Part shown: piece after piece, positions 28,016 to 36,104 of the stretch
Layout: the number at the start of each line of letters is the position of its first letter
Position numbering within the stretch: position 1 is the stretch's first letter
Assembly: GCA_964541375.1 (NCBI GenBank)
Contig: CAZIPT010000014.1
Coordinates: 1-39,566 of the forward strand
Length of the DNA: 39,566 nt
Direction of reading: 5' to 3'
DNA from: JBAXEO01 sp964541375
Lineage (GTDB): Bacteria; Actinomycetota; Coriobacteriia; Anaerosomatales; JAAXUF01
Program-made: the position numbers and the translations under genes
Notes under the pieces: model-generated
Seen by the model: only the letters and a program-made list of their open reading frames with translations
What the model was told of the DNA's origin: nothing
The model's database searches: none

Positions 28016-28160
28016 ACAATCGGGGTCAAACTGACAGAAGCATGCGCTACGATGATTCTTGGCGAACAGTCCCCTGGAGAGTCGGCTCCGCTCATGCGGC
28101 GCAGCGCAGACTCCATGCTTGCCAGCTTGAGACCGTCCGACATGCTCTGGGAACAAAGAA

Positions 28161-28180
28161 GGGGCGCCCGAGGGCGCCCC
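28161..28180 (-). terminator. Rho-independent terminator of the rpmH-jag operon
   Basis: A perfect 9-bp stem, GGGGCGCCC-GA-GGGCGCCCC, lies 25 bp after the jag stop. It is followed on the minus strand by a T-rich run (TTCTTTGTT). The stem is the same as at 2700-2720. Confidence 0.85.
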
Positions 28181-28205
28181 TGCCGTGCCTATTGCGGATG
28201 GTCGA

Positions 28206-28970
28206 CTACCTGGGATTGATCACTACTACGCGGAACGGGTCTTCACCCTCACTTTGAGTCGTGACCCGTCGATCGTCTCTGAGTGCAACATGAACCACGC
28301 GCCGCTCGTACGCGGTCATCGGACGCAGTCGAATGGAAGTGCGCTGCTTTGCCGACCGGTCGGCAGATCGGCGCGCGATATCCTCCAGCTTTTGCCGGCG
28401 CCTATGCCGATAGCCTTCGACATCGACGATCACCGGGTGTCGGAAGCCAAGCTCTCGGCTGGTAATTGCCGAGACCAGCGTCTGAAGTGCGTCGAGGGTG
28501 CGTCCATGGCGCCCGATGAGCAGTGCGAGATCCCCGCCAACGACATCCAGGATGATTTCGCCTTCGTCGCCCTCGTACTCTTCGACTGTGGCGTCCTCGA
28601 TTCCGAATGAGGTGAGAATGGTCTTCAAGGCCTTGACTGCAGTATCAGCAACACGGTCAAGGTCCTCGTCGGACAGCTCAGGGGTGCTCTCTGCACGGAG
28701 CGCGGCCGGAATGGGCTCCTCTGAGACAGCCTCCTCATCCGGATCTCCATCATCGCCTGAACTCGAAGCCGACTGGAGGGACTCAAGGTACTCATCCTTG
28801 ATCCACACCCTTACCCGCGCCGCGCGTTCGCTTCCGATGCCGAAGATCTTCTTCCCTGGCTCCTCGAGTATCTCGTAGGCCACAGCATCCTGCTGCACCC
28901 CGAGTTCCTCCAGGGCCGCATCAACCGCCTCGGCTACGGTCGGCGCCTCTTTCGTGCACTCTCGCTCCAT
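28206..28970 (-). CDS. jag: Jag/KhpB RNA-binding protein
   Basis: The gene encodes 254 aa. The Jag-N domain (about 1-52, EEPGKKIFGIGSERAARVRV) is followed by an acidic linker (about 65-105), a KH domain with the GXXG loop IGRHGRT, and a C-terminal R3H domain (YRHRRRQKLEDIARR). KhpB-type proteins bind RNA and affect cell division and elongation in Gram-positive bacteria. The ATG at 28970 fits GAAGGA at 11 bases; upstream ATG 28982 and GTG 28979 are alternatives but sit too close to it. It is the last gene of rpmH-rnpA-yidD-yidC-jag. Confidence 0.93.
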   Translation of the reverse strand: MERECTKEAPTVAEAVDAALEELGVQQDAVAYEILEEPGKKIFGIGSERAARVRVWIKDEYLESLQSASSSGDDGDPDEEAVSEEPIPAALRAESTPELSDEDLDRVADTAVKALKTILTSFGIEDATVEEYEGDEGEIILDVVGGDLALLIGRHGRTLDALQTLVSAITSRELGFRHPVIVDVEGYRHRRRQKLEDIARRSADRSAKQRTSIRLRPMTAYERRVVHVALRDDRRVTTQSEGEDPFRVVVINPR

Positions 28971-29011
28971 GCGTGCCACCATCCTTCGCCACAGCGCCTG
29001 TCGGCGCGGAA

Positions 29012-29833
29012 CTAGCTCTTCTTGGCCTGCTTGTTGGAGGGCTTCTTGGATGCAATCTGCTCGCCCGCGGATTTCGCGTTCTCTTTGTCGGCCTTCTCGG
29101 CGAGCTCGTCGGCTGCCTTCTTCCGGTTCATCCAGGTCATGGTCAGCTGCTGCTGACCGACGCCCCAGATGCTTGAGACATCCCAGTAGAGGAGGACGCC
29201 GGCGGGGCTGGACCAGCCAAACCAGAGCATGGCGATCGCCATATAGGCGCCGATCTGCTTCTGCTGCTTGTCGCCCGGCATGAGCGCCTGCGGAAGCCAG
29301 ATGCTGACCGAGAAGAGGATCACGAGGATGATGTAGGGGAGGGCGGCGATAATGCCGGCCATCGGGCCGCCGCCTGCTGCGGCCGCCACCGCATACACCT
29401 GTTTCGGCTCAAGAGAGAGATTGGGAATTATTCCCAGAAAGGAAGGTACCTCCGGGGCGATCTTGGGTCCGAGCTCGCGCAGCACTTGAAAGAGAGCGAA
29501 GAACACCGGCATCTGGAGCAGCAACGGGAGACAGCCGCCAAGCGGATTGACCTTGTTCTCCGAGTAGAACTTGAGCGTCTCTTCCTGCAGCTTCTCCTTG
29601 TCGTCCTTGTACTTGGCCTGCAGAGCCTTGATCTTCGGTTGTATCTTCTGCATCTCGTACATGGAGGCCGTCTGCTTGATGGTTAGAGGCAGAATCAGGA
29701 TTCTGATGCCGATCGTCAGCAGAATGATTGCGACGCCCCAGTCGCCGGTAAGTGAATGGAGATAGGTTAGGGCCGCAAAGATCAGGTTCTTGAACTGATC
29801 CCAAATGGGCCAGGAAGCTGCAAATACCTGCAC
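29012..29833 (-). CDS. yidC: YidC/Oxa1-type membrane protein insertase
   Basis: The gene encodes 273 aa, the short Gram-positive form without the large periplasmic domain of proteobacterial YidC. The membrane core begins at GVAIILLTIGIRILILPLTIKQ, containing the conserved arginine of the hydrophilic groove. It is followed by the cytoplasmic helical hairpin KIQPKIKALQAKYKDDKEKL, NPLGGCLPLLLQMPVFFALF and further helices, and ends in a Lys-rich tail that can touch ribosomes. It inserts membrane proteins alone or with SecYEG. GTG at 29833 with AGGAGG nine bases upstream is chosen; the open frame to 29971 starts at TTG and would overlap yidD by about 100 bp. Confidence 0.94.
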   Translation of the reverse strand: MQVFAASWPIWDQFKNLIFAALTYLHSLTGDWGVAIILLTIGIRILILPLTIKQTASMYEMQKIQPKIKALQAKYKDDKEKLQEETLKFYSENKVNPLGGCLPLLLQMPVFFALFQVLRELGPKIAPEVPSFLGIIPNLSLEPKQVYAVAAAAGGGPMAGIIAALPYIILVILFSVSIWLPQALMPGDKQQKQIGAYMAIAMLWFGWSSPAGVLLYWDVSSIWGVGQQQLTMTWMNRKKAADELAEKADKENAKSAGEQIASKKPSNKQAKKS

Positions 29834-29873
29834 GCCGTGGAACCTCCTCGTTACAGAAAATTGACCCGCCCCG

Positions 29874-30116
29874 CTAGGGGACAGGATCGTGTCCTCCGGG
29901 ACTCCAAGGGTGACAGCGGGCGATCCGCTTGAGGGAGAGCCATCCGCCTCGAAGTAGTCCGTGCCGTTCAAGTGATGTTAGCGCATATGACGAACATGAC
30001 GGAGTGAACCGGCAAGATGGGGGAAATGCGGGGGAGATGAACACCTGGTAGCCACGTACCGCCAGCATGGCGATTCTTCGCGGCGCGGCTAGTACGGCGC
30101 GCCAAAGCCGGCTCAC
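29874..30116 (-). CDS. yidD: YidD membrane protein insertion efficiency factor
   Basis: The gene encodes 80 aa. The family core RGYQVFISPAFPPSCRFTPS, then CSSYALTSLERHGLLRG and KRIARCHPWSPGGHDPVP, is unmistakable, with the three conserved cysteines. It assists YidC/Sec insertion at the inner face of the membrane. The start GTG at 30116 overlaps the rnpA stop by 4 bp (GTGA); the longer open frame upstream is the shadow of rnpA. Confidence 0.92.
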   Translation of the reverse strand: MSRLWRAVLAAPRRIAMLAVRGYQVFISPAFPPSCRFTPSCSSYALTSLERHGLLRGGWLSLKRIARCHPWSPGGHDPVP

Positions 30117-30445
30117 GGAGTGATTCCTAGCCGAGAAAGCAGCCCGCGCAAGGCGCCGTCGAGATCGTGGCAGGCCGCATCTCTGGTGCCCGGCCGTGCG
30201 ACCAGAAGGACGTCGTGCCCGGGCCAAGGCCCATCGCACCGGCGCGCCGCTTCGCGCAACACGCGCTTTGAGCGGTTTCTCACGACGGCGTTGCCGAGCT
30301 TCTTCCCCGCGATAAACGCGACGCGGCCTGCTCGGCCGCGTCCCTCGGGTGTCGCTATTGACAACACAATGATGAGCGGGTGGGCCGCCCTCTGGGCTTC
30401 TCTGAAGACCCGGTCAATCTCGCTTGAGGACTTGATAGTGCCCAT
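30113..30445 (-). CDS. rnpA: Ribonuclease P protein component
   Basis: The gene encodes 110 aa. The central GKKLGNAVVRNRSKRVLREA is the RNR motif region that binds the RNase P RNA, and the N-terminal helix IDRVFREAQRA is typical. It forms the protein part of RNase P in tRNA 5' maturation. The ATG at 30445 with GGAG upstream gives the usual N-terminal length. A GTG at 30469 that overlaps the rpmH stop by one base is an alternative. Confidence 0.94.
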   Translation of the reverse strand: MGTIKSSSEIDRVFREAQRAAHPLIIVLSIATPEGRGRAGRVAFIAGKKLGNAVVRNRSKRVLREAARRCDGPWPGHDVLLVARPGTRDAACHDLDGALRGLLSRLGITP

Positions 30446-30468
30446 TCGCCACGCTCCGACCGCCGGCA

Positions 30469-30609
30469 CTACGTCGAAGGACAGAGAACCTTGCGTCCCT
30501 TGCGACGACGAGCTGCGAGGACCGCACGACCACCACGGGTCGCCATGCGCGCGCGGAATCCATGCGTCTTGGCACGCTTCCGGTTATTTGGCTGATATGT
30601 TCGTTTCAC
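30469..30609 (-). CDS. rpmH: 50S ribosomal protein L34
   Basis: The gene encodes 46 aa. The basic sequence beginning MKRTYQPNNRKRAKTHGFRA is diagnostic for L34. The start is GTG at 30609 with AGGAGG six bases upstream. It is the first gene of the operon, about 45 bp from a consensus promoter. Confidence 0.97.
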   Translation of the reverse strand: MKRTYQPNNRKRAKTHGFRARMATRGGRAVLAARRRKGRKVLCPST

Positions 30610-30654
30610 TATGATCCTCCTCATGGCGCCCCTGGTTTGGGGCAAAGCCCGACG

Positions 30655-30684
30655 ATTATAGGGGCGTGCATCCGTCCGTGTCAA
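30655..30684 (-). promoter_or_regulatory. Consensus sigma70-type promoter of the rpmH operon
   Basis: On the minus strand, TTGACA (30679-30684) and TATAAT (30655-30660) are both perfect hexamers with 18 bp between them. Transcription would start near 30648, about 40 nt before rpmH, away from the origin. Confidence 0.88.
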
Positions 30685-30830
30685 ACCCGCGACCAGGTGT
30701 GGCGCCGGTCGCTTCGTCCGTTCGCGCGACAGCGAAATCCATAGCCCGCTGGGTGCGAACATGCGTTCTTGTCTGACAAAACCGCAGCTCAATGGCCACA
30801 TTGTCGGCACGCGCAAAACGTACGACAATC

Positions 30831-31351
30831 TGTGGACAGTGTGGAAAACGCAGGATTGACGATTCGCGGGCCTGTGGATAACCGCCCCGTCGCCGTTGTT
30901 GCTCCCCTGGCCCTCTGCTATGCTCCGCGACGTCTGAAAGTCCAGTTCTTGAACCTTCACCACGCGAATATCTGCCGTTTGTCCTTAGATTTCAACCGCT
31001 TGTCTCTTGTGGCGAAACGAGGCGCCTCTTCTCCTCTTGTATGGGTGGTCGCTCGAGATCAACCGTTTCGTGTGGACTTAGCCGACCGGTGTCTCATGGC
31101 CCATGCAAGACCTCCGCCGTGGATCCTTCCACGCTTTCCACAGCAAACGCGCGCCTCACGCTGGGTGATTCAAGCAGATTCCGTGTTCTCGCGGAAAGTT
31201 GTTTCCACAGATGTGGAAAGTGGTGTGGACAGTTTGGGAAAGCCCAGCTAGGCGCCTTGCAATGAAGCTTCGTAGCGGTTTCCTGGGGGCGGTGGATACA
31301 CGCTTGGTCTGCTGTTATTGACAGCCGTTCTTGGTGTTGGCCTGTGGATGA
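30831..31351. other. oriC: oriC part 1: DnaA-box cluster between rpmH and the dnaA operon
   Basis: The 780-bp gap between rpmH and the next gene contains no supported CDS. It carries at least nine 9-mers like TGTGGATAA/TTATCCACA: TGTGGACAG 30831-30839, TGTGGAAAA 30840-30848, the perfect TGTGGATAA 30873-30881, TGTGGACTT 31071-31079, CTTTCCACA 31134-31142, GTTTCCACA 31201-31209, TGTGGAAAG 31212-31220, TGTGGACAG 31224-31232 and TGTGGATGA 31343-31351. The cluster sits where gene orientation diverges, the usual place of a Gram-positive origin. Confidence 0.8.
31318..31323 (+). promoter_or_regulatory. Candidate -35 element of the GHKL-dnaA operon
   Basis: TTGACA at 31318-31323 is a perfect -35 hexamer 67 bp before the ATG of the GHKL gene. 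The expected -10 region (from about 31341) is poor by sequence and holds the DnaA-like 9-mer TGTGGATGA (31343-31351), which would place DnaA binding on top of RNA polymerase. Confidence 0.35.
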
Positions 31352-31389
31352 ATCCATTGGTTTGTGAAAAGTCTGAAAGCCGGGGGAGC

Positions 31390-32259
31390 ATGAAATCGTT
31401 CTATGCCGAGGTTGCGCGCCCGACCTCAATGTCATTCGCTGCAGGGGGATCAGTGGCCTTTCGGCCGGCTCCTCACGGAGAGGTGGCGTCATCCGCTCGG
31501 ATTGCCGTGTACGAAGCCCCGGGCGCCGCTCCGCGTGTCGAAGAGATCGCTCCGTGCCCAGTCGCTGAGTTCATTGAGGCGGTCGCGGCCAGGGTTCACG
31601 AGCTTACCGGCCAGGCCGGCGGCGACCTCCCCTATACAGTAGTACGCGAGGTGACCGAAAACCTCATTCATGCCGGGTTCGCCGATCCGGTCATCTCGAT
31701 TCTCGACAACGGGGCGACGGTTCGATTCGCAGACCAAGGGCCGGGCATCTCGGAGAAGGATCGCGCCGTTCTCCCGGGTTATACCACCGCAAGTGGAGGC
31801 ATGAAGGAGTTCATCCGCGGGGTCGGCTCAGGGCTGCCGATCGTGAGAGACTTTCTTTCACTCTCTGGGGGCGCGTTGGCTATTGAGGATAACCTGGGGT
31901 CCGGTTCGGTGGTCACCATCACCTCTCGCCCTTCTCGGCGGAGGCCACTCGTTGAGGACAGACCCCCTTTGCGTTCAGCGCTCTCTCCTGTGGTGCACAG
32001 TCCGGAGGCTCGGCCGTTCCCGGTTCCGCAGACTCCGCGACACCGGCTCACTACGCGGCAGACGCAGGTTCTCGCTCTAGTGTTGGAGTCGGGTTCGGCC
32101 GGGCCTAGCCTTGTGGCCAAAGAGCTGTCCGTGGGGCTGTCCACCGCCTACCGAGACCTGGCTCTACTCGAAGAGCTCGACTTGATCGAGGCTGACGGTG
32201 GCAAGAGAACGGTCACCGAACAGGGTCTCCTATTCCTTGATGAACTAGCCGCCCGCTGA
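31390..32259 (+). CDS. GHKL ATPase with C-terminal winged-helix domain, in the dnaA transcription unit
   Basis: The gene encodes 289 aa. After about 50 residues of unclear structure, a HATPase_c/GHKL fold has N box REVTENLIHAGF (E87-N91), G1 FADQGPGIS (D115) and G2 GVGSGLPIVRDF (about 144-155), then a proline-rich linker (about 180-216) and a helix-turn-helix, probably winged (about 217-289: TTRQTQVLALVLE, SLVAKELSVGLSTAYRDLALLEEL). No phospho-acceptor helix precedes the ATPase, so it is not a normal histidine kinase; it is closer to anti-sigma-type or regulator ATPases with their own DNA-binding domain. ATG at 31390 has GGGGGAG upstream. dnaA starts 25 bp after the stop. I do not recognise the gene. 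A role in regulating initiation or the dnaA operon is inference from position. Confidence 0.85.
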   Translation: MKSFYAEVARPTSMSFAAGGSVAFRPAPHGEVASSARIAVYEAPGAAPRVEEIAPCPVAEFIEAVAARVHELTGQAGGDLPYTVVREVTENLIHAGFADPVISILDNGATVRFADQGPGISEKDRAVLPGYTTASGGMKEFIRGVGSGLPIVRDFLSLSGGALAIEDNLGSGSVVTITSRPSRRRPLVEDRPPLRSALSPVVHSPEARPFPVPQTPRHRLTTRQTQVLALVLESGSAGPSLVAKELSVGLSTAYRDLALLEELDLIEADGGKRTVTEQGLLFLDELAAR

Positions 32260-32284
32260 CGCTCTCCGACTGGAGATCTGAACG

Positions 32285-33673
32285 ATGCCCACCGCTACCG
32301 ATATCACAGTAGTCTGGTCCCAGGTTCTCGACATTGTTAGAGCCGAGCTCAACACGCCCAGTTTCAAGACGTGGTTTGAGCACACTGCGCCCATCGAAAT
32401 AACCGATGACGGGGTTTTCGTCGTGGGGGTTCAAAACGACTTCGCCCGGGCGTGGCTCGAGGACCGCTACTCGCAGCGTCTGAGTGCAGCACTCGCGCAG
32501 GTCACGGGGGTGGATCTGCGCGTGCTGATTGTCGTGGATCGTGACGCTTCCGCCTCAGGCGAGCCTCTTCCTGAGCCCTCGCTCGAGGAATCTCCCGTTC
32601 CCTCGCTAGAGACCACGCCATCGGCCGTTGACCCTTCGGCCCGGTCTTCGGAATTCGACCCTAAGTACACCTTCGACCTTTTTGTCGTTGGAGAGTCAAA
32701 CAGCTTCGCTCGCAATGCCGCCTTGGCCGTCGCCGAGCAACCTGGGATGAAGTACAACCCTCTCTTTATCTGGGGAGGTCCCGGACTTGGGAAGACACAT
32801 CTTCTCCAGGCTATCGGTCACTATGTCACCGAGAATTTCCCTCACAAGAAGGTGATCTTTGTCACCTCCGAGCAGTTCACGGATGACTTTGTGAACTCGC
32901 TCAGGGCAAAGCGGGTTGACGGATTCAAGCAGAAGTACCGCTCGGCAGATGTTCTCCTCATCGACGATATCCAGTTCCTGGAGAGCAAAGAGGGAATTCA
33001 GGAACAGTTCTTCAACACGTTCAACGAGCTCCAGCGCCGGGGTAAGGCTATCTGCCTGGCTTCAGACCGCCCTCCAAAAGACATTGATATGGAGGAGCGT
33101 TATCAGAGCCGGTTCGCGATGGGGTTGAACGCCGATATCCAGCCGCCCAATTTCGAAACCCGTTTGGCTATTCTTCGTCAATTCGCCGAGTCCCAGGGAA
33201 TCACGGTCCAACAGGACGTCCTGACCTATGTGGCCGAGATTGCCTCTCCAAACATCAGGGAGATGGAAGGGGCGATGATTCGCATCGGGGCCTACATGGA
33301 CCTGTCCAACCGCCCCGTGGCTGACCTTCCTATGGTTAGAGACGTTGTGAAGGACATCTTCCCTGAACGCTCTACCCGGCCCATCTCAGTAGCCACTATC
33401 CAGCGAGAGGCTGAACGCTTGTTTGGGGTCACTCACTCGGACCTGATCGGGAGCAAGCGTTCTCAATCCATCGTCTACCCGCGTCAAGTAGCCATGTATT
33501 TGTCGCGTGAGTTGACCGACTTGTCGCTTCCAAAGATCGGGGCCGAGTTTGGCGGTCGGGATCACACTACCGTCATGCATGCTCAGTCCAAGATTCAGAA
33601 GCTGATGGGGTCACAGCGTGAGGTCTACAACCAGATTCAGCAGTTGACCAACATCATCAAGCAGAAGAGTTAA
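32285..33673 (+). CDS. dnaA: Chromosomal replication initiator DnaA
   Basis: The gene encodes 462 aa. Domain I covers about 1-85; a short acidic/proline domain II spans about 90-120. The AAA+ core has Walker A GGPGLGKTHLL (K170), Walker B LLIDDIQFL and SRF as arginine-finger region, and domain IV carries the DNA-binding signature GGRDHTTVMHA. It binds DnaA boxes and opens the origin. The ATG follows GGAG at about nine bases. The short gap to the upstream GHKL gene leaves little room for a separate promoter, so the two are probably co-transcribed. The gene is flanked by DnaA-box clusters on both sides. Confidence 0.98.
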   Translation: MPTATDITVVWSQVLDIVRAELNTPSFKTWFEHTAPIEITDDGVFVVGVQNDFARAWLEDRYSQRLSAALAQVTGVDLRVLIVVDRDASASGEPLPEPSLEESPVPSLETTPSAVDPSARSSEFDPKYTFDLFVVGESNSFARNAALAVAEQPGMKYNPLFIWGGPGLGKTHLLQAIGHYVTENFPHKKVIFVTSEQFTDDFVNSLRAKRVDGFKQKYRSADVLLIDDIQFLESKEGIQEQFFNTFNELQRRGKAICLASDRPPKDIDMEERYQSRFAMGLNADIQPPNFETRLAILRQFAESQGITVQQDVLTYVAEIASPNIREMEGAMIRIGAYMDLSNRPVADLPMVRDVVKDIFPERSTRPISVATIQREAERLFGVTHSDLIGSKRSQSIVYPRQVAMYLSRELTDLSLPKIGAEFGGRDHTTVMHAQSKIQKLMGSQREVYNQIQQLTNIIKQKS

Positions 33674-33692
33674 GCCGTGACGAGTCACCCCT

Positions 33693-33889
33693 TGTTGATA
33701 ACCTTGTGATGAAGCTGTGGGTGTTGTTGGGATGAGTGCTCCTTTCAGTGGAGACATTTGTCCTCCTGTGAATCGTGTGGATAGAGGGAGCAGATGTTCC
33801 ACAGGCTCGACAGGCAAGACACGCGGCGCGTGAGGTGCAGGAACTCTCATTACACACATATCCACAAGGCTTACTATCTCTACTACTAG
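33693..33889. other. oriC: oriC part 2: DnaA boxes and DnaA-trio-like unwinding element (dnaA-dnaN)
   Basis: The 241-bp dnaA-dnaN gap has DnaA-like 9-mers at 33693-33701 (TGTTGATAA), 33776-33784 (TGTGGATAG), 33795-33803 (TGTTCCACA) and 33858-33866 (ATATCCACA). After the last one, CTATCTCTACTACTAG (33874-33889) reads 3'-GAT-GAT-GAT on the lower strand, like the B. subtilis DnaA-trio, and AT-rich sequence continues to the dnaN start. This is the best candidate for the duplex unwinding element. Confidence 0.7.
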
Positions 33890-33914
33890 GTTTGAATATA
33901 GAAAGGACCAATAC

Positions 33915-35015
33915 ATGAAGATCACCATTGCCCGAAGCCAACTCCTTGCTGCCCTCTCGGTGGTTGGTAAGGGTATGTCGGCAAGGTCCACCCTGCCCAT
34001 CCTCTCTGGAATCCTATTCACGGCCACCGAAGGCTCGATTCAGATGCAGGCAACAGATCTAGAGGTTTCTGTACGGCACCTGGCTCCCGCCTTGGTGGAA
34101 GAAGAGGGTCAAGTGGTTCTTCCGGGCAAACTCCTCACCGACATTGTCAGAAGTCTCCCCGAGGCGGCTGTCACGATAGAGACGGAAGGGGAAGTGGCCG
34201 TGGTCCGCTGCCAGCATTCTTCATTCACGGTGAAGAAGCTGAGTCCCGCGGACTTTCCGAAGTTCCCCGAGGTTGACGTAGACAAGAAAGTCGTTCTGTC
34301 CTCAGGGACGATGGTCTCGATGGTCAGACAGGTTTCGAGAGCTGTAAGCCGAGACGAGACCCGGGCAACTCTGACAGGTGTGCTCTTCGCGATTGAGGGC
34401 CCCACCGTAAGAATGGTCGCCACGGATTCATATCGTCTGGCAGTCCGAGAAGTTGTCCTGGAGAAAGTCGCCGGCGAGGACATCGAGGTAGTGATTCCAG
34501 GGAAGGCCCTCGAAGAAGTGTCGAAGCTGTTGGGCGACATTGATGAGGTTTCACTAGGGGTCTCAGAGAACCAGATCGTCTTCGAGTTCGGAGACACCAC
34601 TTTCATCACCCGCCGCATTGAAGGGACGTTTCCCAACTACAAGCAGCTGATTCCTAAAGAGACCGTCACCAACGCTGTGGTCGCAGCAGAGGATCTCTCC
34701 TCAGCCGTAAAGCGCGTCTCTCTGATGGCACTCCACAACACACCGCTCAAAATCACCATCAATGTCGCGGATCAGACTCTCTCACTGTCGGCTACCACCC
34801 AGGATGTGGGGGACGCGTCCGAAGACCTTATGGTTAAGGCCGAGGGGGAGGACGTGGAGATTGCCTTCAACCATGCCTTCTTGATTGATGGACTCAACTC
34901 AGCCCCGGCAGAGACACTTCGTCTTGAGGTTCAGAGTGCCCTGAAGCCCGGGGTTCTTCGAACAGTGGGAGAGGAAGGATTCCTCTACCTCCTCATGCCG
35001 GTGAGAGTCGGCTAG
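33915..35015 (+). CDS. dnaN: DNA polymerase III beta subunit (sliding clamp)
   Basis: The gene encodes 366 aa, the full clamp length, with the three-fold repeated clamp fold: N-terminal LSVVGKGMSARSTLPILSG, central ATDSYRLAVREV and C-terminal YLLMPVRVG are landmark segments. The dimeric ring tethers DNA polymerase III. AAAGGA lies seven bases before the ATG. It follows the origin part 2 and is six bases upstream of recF. Confidence 0.98.
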   Translation: MKITIARSQLLAALSVVGKGMSARSTLPILSGILFTATEGSIQMQATDLEVSVRHLAPALVEEEGQVVLPGKLLTDIVRSLPEAAVTIETEGEVAVVRCQHSSFTVKKLSPADFPKFPEVDVDKKVVLSSGTMVSMVRQVSRAVSRDETRATLTGVLFAIEGPTVRMVATDSYRLAVREVVLEKVAGEDIEVVIPGKALEEVSKLLGDIDEVSLGVSENQIVFEFGDTTFITRRIEGTFPNYKQLIPKETVTNAVVAAEDLSSAVKRVSLMALHNTPLKITINVADQTLSLSATTQDVGDASEDLMVKAEGEDVEIAFNHAFLIDGLNSAPAETLRLEVQSALKPGVLRTVGEEGFLYLLMPVRVG

Positions 35016-35021
35016 CCAACA

Positions 35022-36104
35022 GTGCCTCTCGGGGTCACTAGACTCGCATTGACTGACTTTCGCAGCTACAAGGGCTTTGAGATGGAGCCTGGCGAGAAGA
35101 TCACCATCATCGTGGGGCCAAATGCCACCGGTAAGACCAACATCGTTGAGGGTCTCCAGCTACTCACGGCGGCAGCCTCGTTCCGTAGTCCCTCTTGGGG
35201 AGAATGCGTGAGATGGGGCGCGCCGCACGCGTCTTTGTCGTTGGACGCCGAGGGGGATCAAAGGAAGATAGGGACCCAGCTGGTCATCTCGGCTGAGGGA
35301 AAGCGGAGTTACTCGATCAACGGCACGGTAAAGAAGCGGCTGGCCGACGTTACGGGGGTCCTTCCCTGCGTGGTATTCACCCCGGATGATCTCAGACTCG
35401 TCAAAGACTCCGCCGAAAGAAGAAGAGCTGCGATCGACAGCGTGGGGGACCAACTCTCATCGGCGTACCTATCCCTTCGAGGCGAGTATGAGAGGACGCT
35501 GCGACAAAGAAACGCAGTGTTGAAGGACAAAGCGGCAGACGGGGATGTCTTGTTTGCACTCACAGAGAGCCTCAAGAACAAAGGGGAGGTCTTCTCCGGG
35601 CACCGCAAGCGCCTCTTCACCCGGCTCGCTGAGAGGCTGAGAGGGATCTACTCAACACTGGTTCCCGGCGAGTCTATCCAGGCCGTGTATGAATCATCAT
35701 GGCGGCGAAAAGGAATCGGCGAAGACAGTGAGACGGCTTTTGCCGACGCCCTGAGTCTCTGCTTCGGTGAGGAGAGAGCGCGAGGTGCCACGCTCGTTGG
35801 CCCACACCGTGACGAGATCCGGTTCTTTCTTGATGGAAAGGATGCGCGCGCCTTCGCCTCACAGGGGCAGCAAAGAACAATCGCCTTGGCTTGGAAGCTG
35901 GCTGAGGTGTCGGTGATAACCAGCGTAGGAGGACAGCCGCCGATTCTTCTTCTTGACGACGTGATGTCTGAGTTGGACGAAGCGAGAAGGCACTCCCTGG
36001 CATCCTTCGTCGGAGAGGTCGCTCAGACCTTCGTCACCACCACCAACCTGGGGTACTTCGATTCGGACATGATCACCAGAGCCCAAGTGGTCGAACTGGG
36101 ATGA
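35022..36104 (+). CDS. recF: DNA recombination/replication repair protein RecF
   Basis: The gene encodes 360 aa of SMC-like ATPase. Walker A is GPNATGKTN (32-40), the signature region is FASQGQQRTIALAWKLAE, and Walker B with D-loop is PILLLDDVMSELDEARR. RecF acts with RecO/RecR in loading RecA at gaps. The start is GTG at 35022, six bases after dnaN. No strong ribosome binding site is visible, so coupling to dnaN is likely. The last bases overlap the ATG of the DUF721 gene by 4 bp. Confidence 0.97.
   Translation: MPLGVTRLALTDFRSYKGFEMEPGEKITIIVGPNATGKTNIVEGLQLLTAAASFRSPSWGECVRWGAPHASLSLDAEGDQRKIGTQLVISAEGKRSYSINGTVKKRLADVTGVLPCVVFTPDDLRLVKDSAERRRAAIDSVGDQLSSAYLSLRGEYERTLRQRNAVLKDKAADGDVLFALTESLKNKGEVFSGHRKRLFTRLAERLRGIYSTLVPGESIQAVYESSWRRKGIGEDSETAFADALSLCFGEERARGATLVGPHRDEIRFFLDGKDARAFASQGQQRTIALAWKLAEVSVITSVGGQPPILLLDDVMSELDEARRHSLASFVGEVAQTFVTTTNLGYFDSDMITRAQVVELG

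Noticed and set aside
27916..28143. A 75-codon minus-strand open frame between jag and rsmG
   Set aside because: It has no ribosome binding site or homology features, and its VSRET segment is simply the translation of the parS palindrome.
29834..29971. N-terminal extension of yidC from a TTG codon
   Set aside because: It would overlap yidD by about 100 bp and lacks a ribosome binding site; the GTG at 29833 has AGGAGG.
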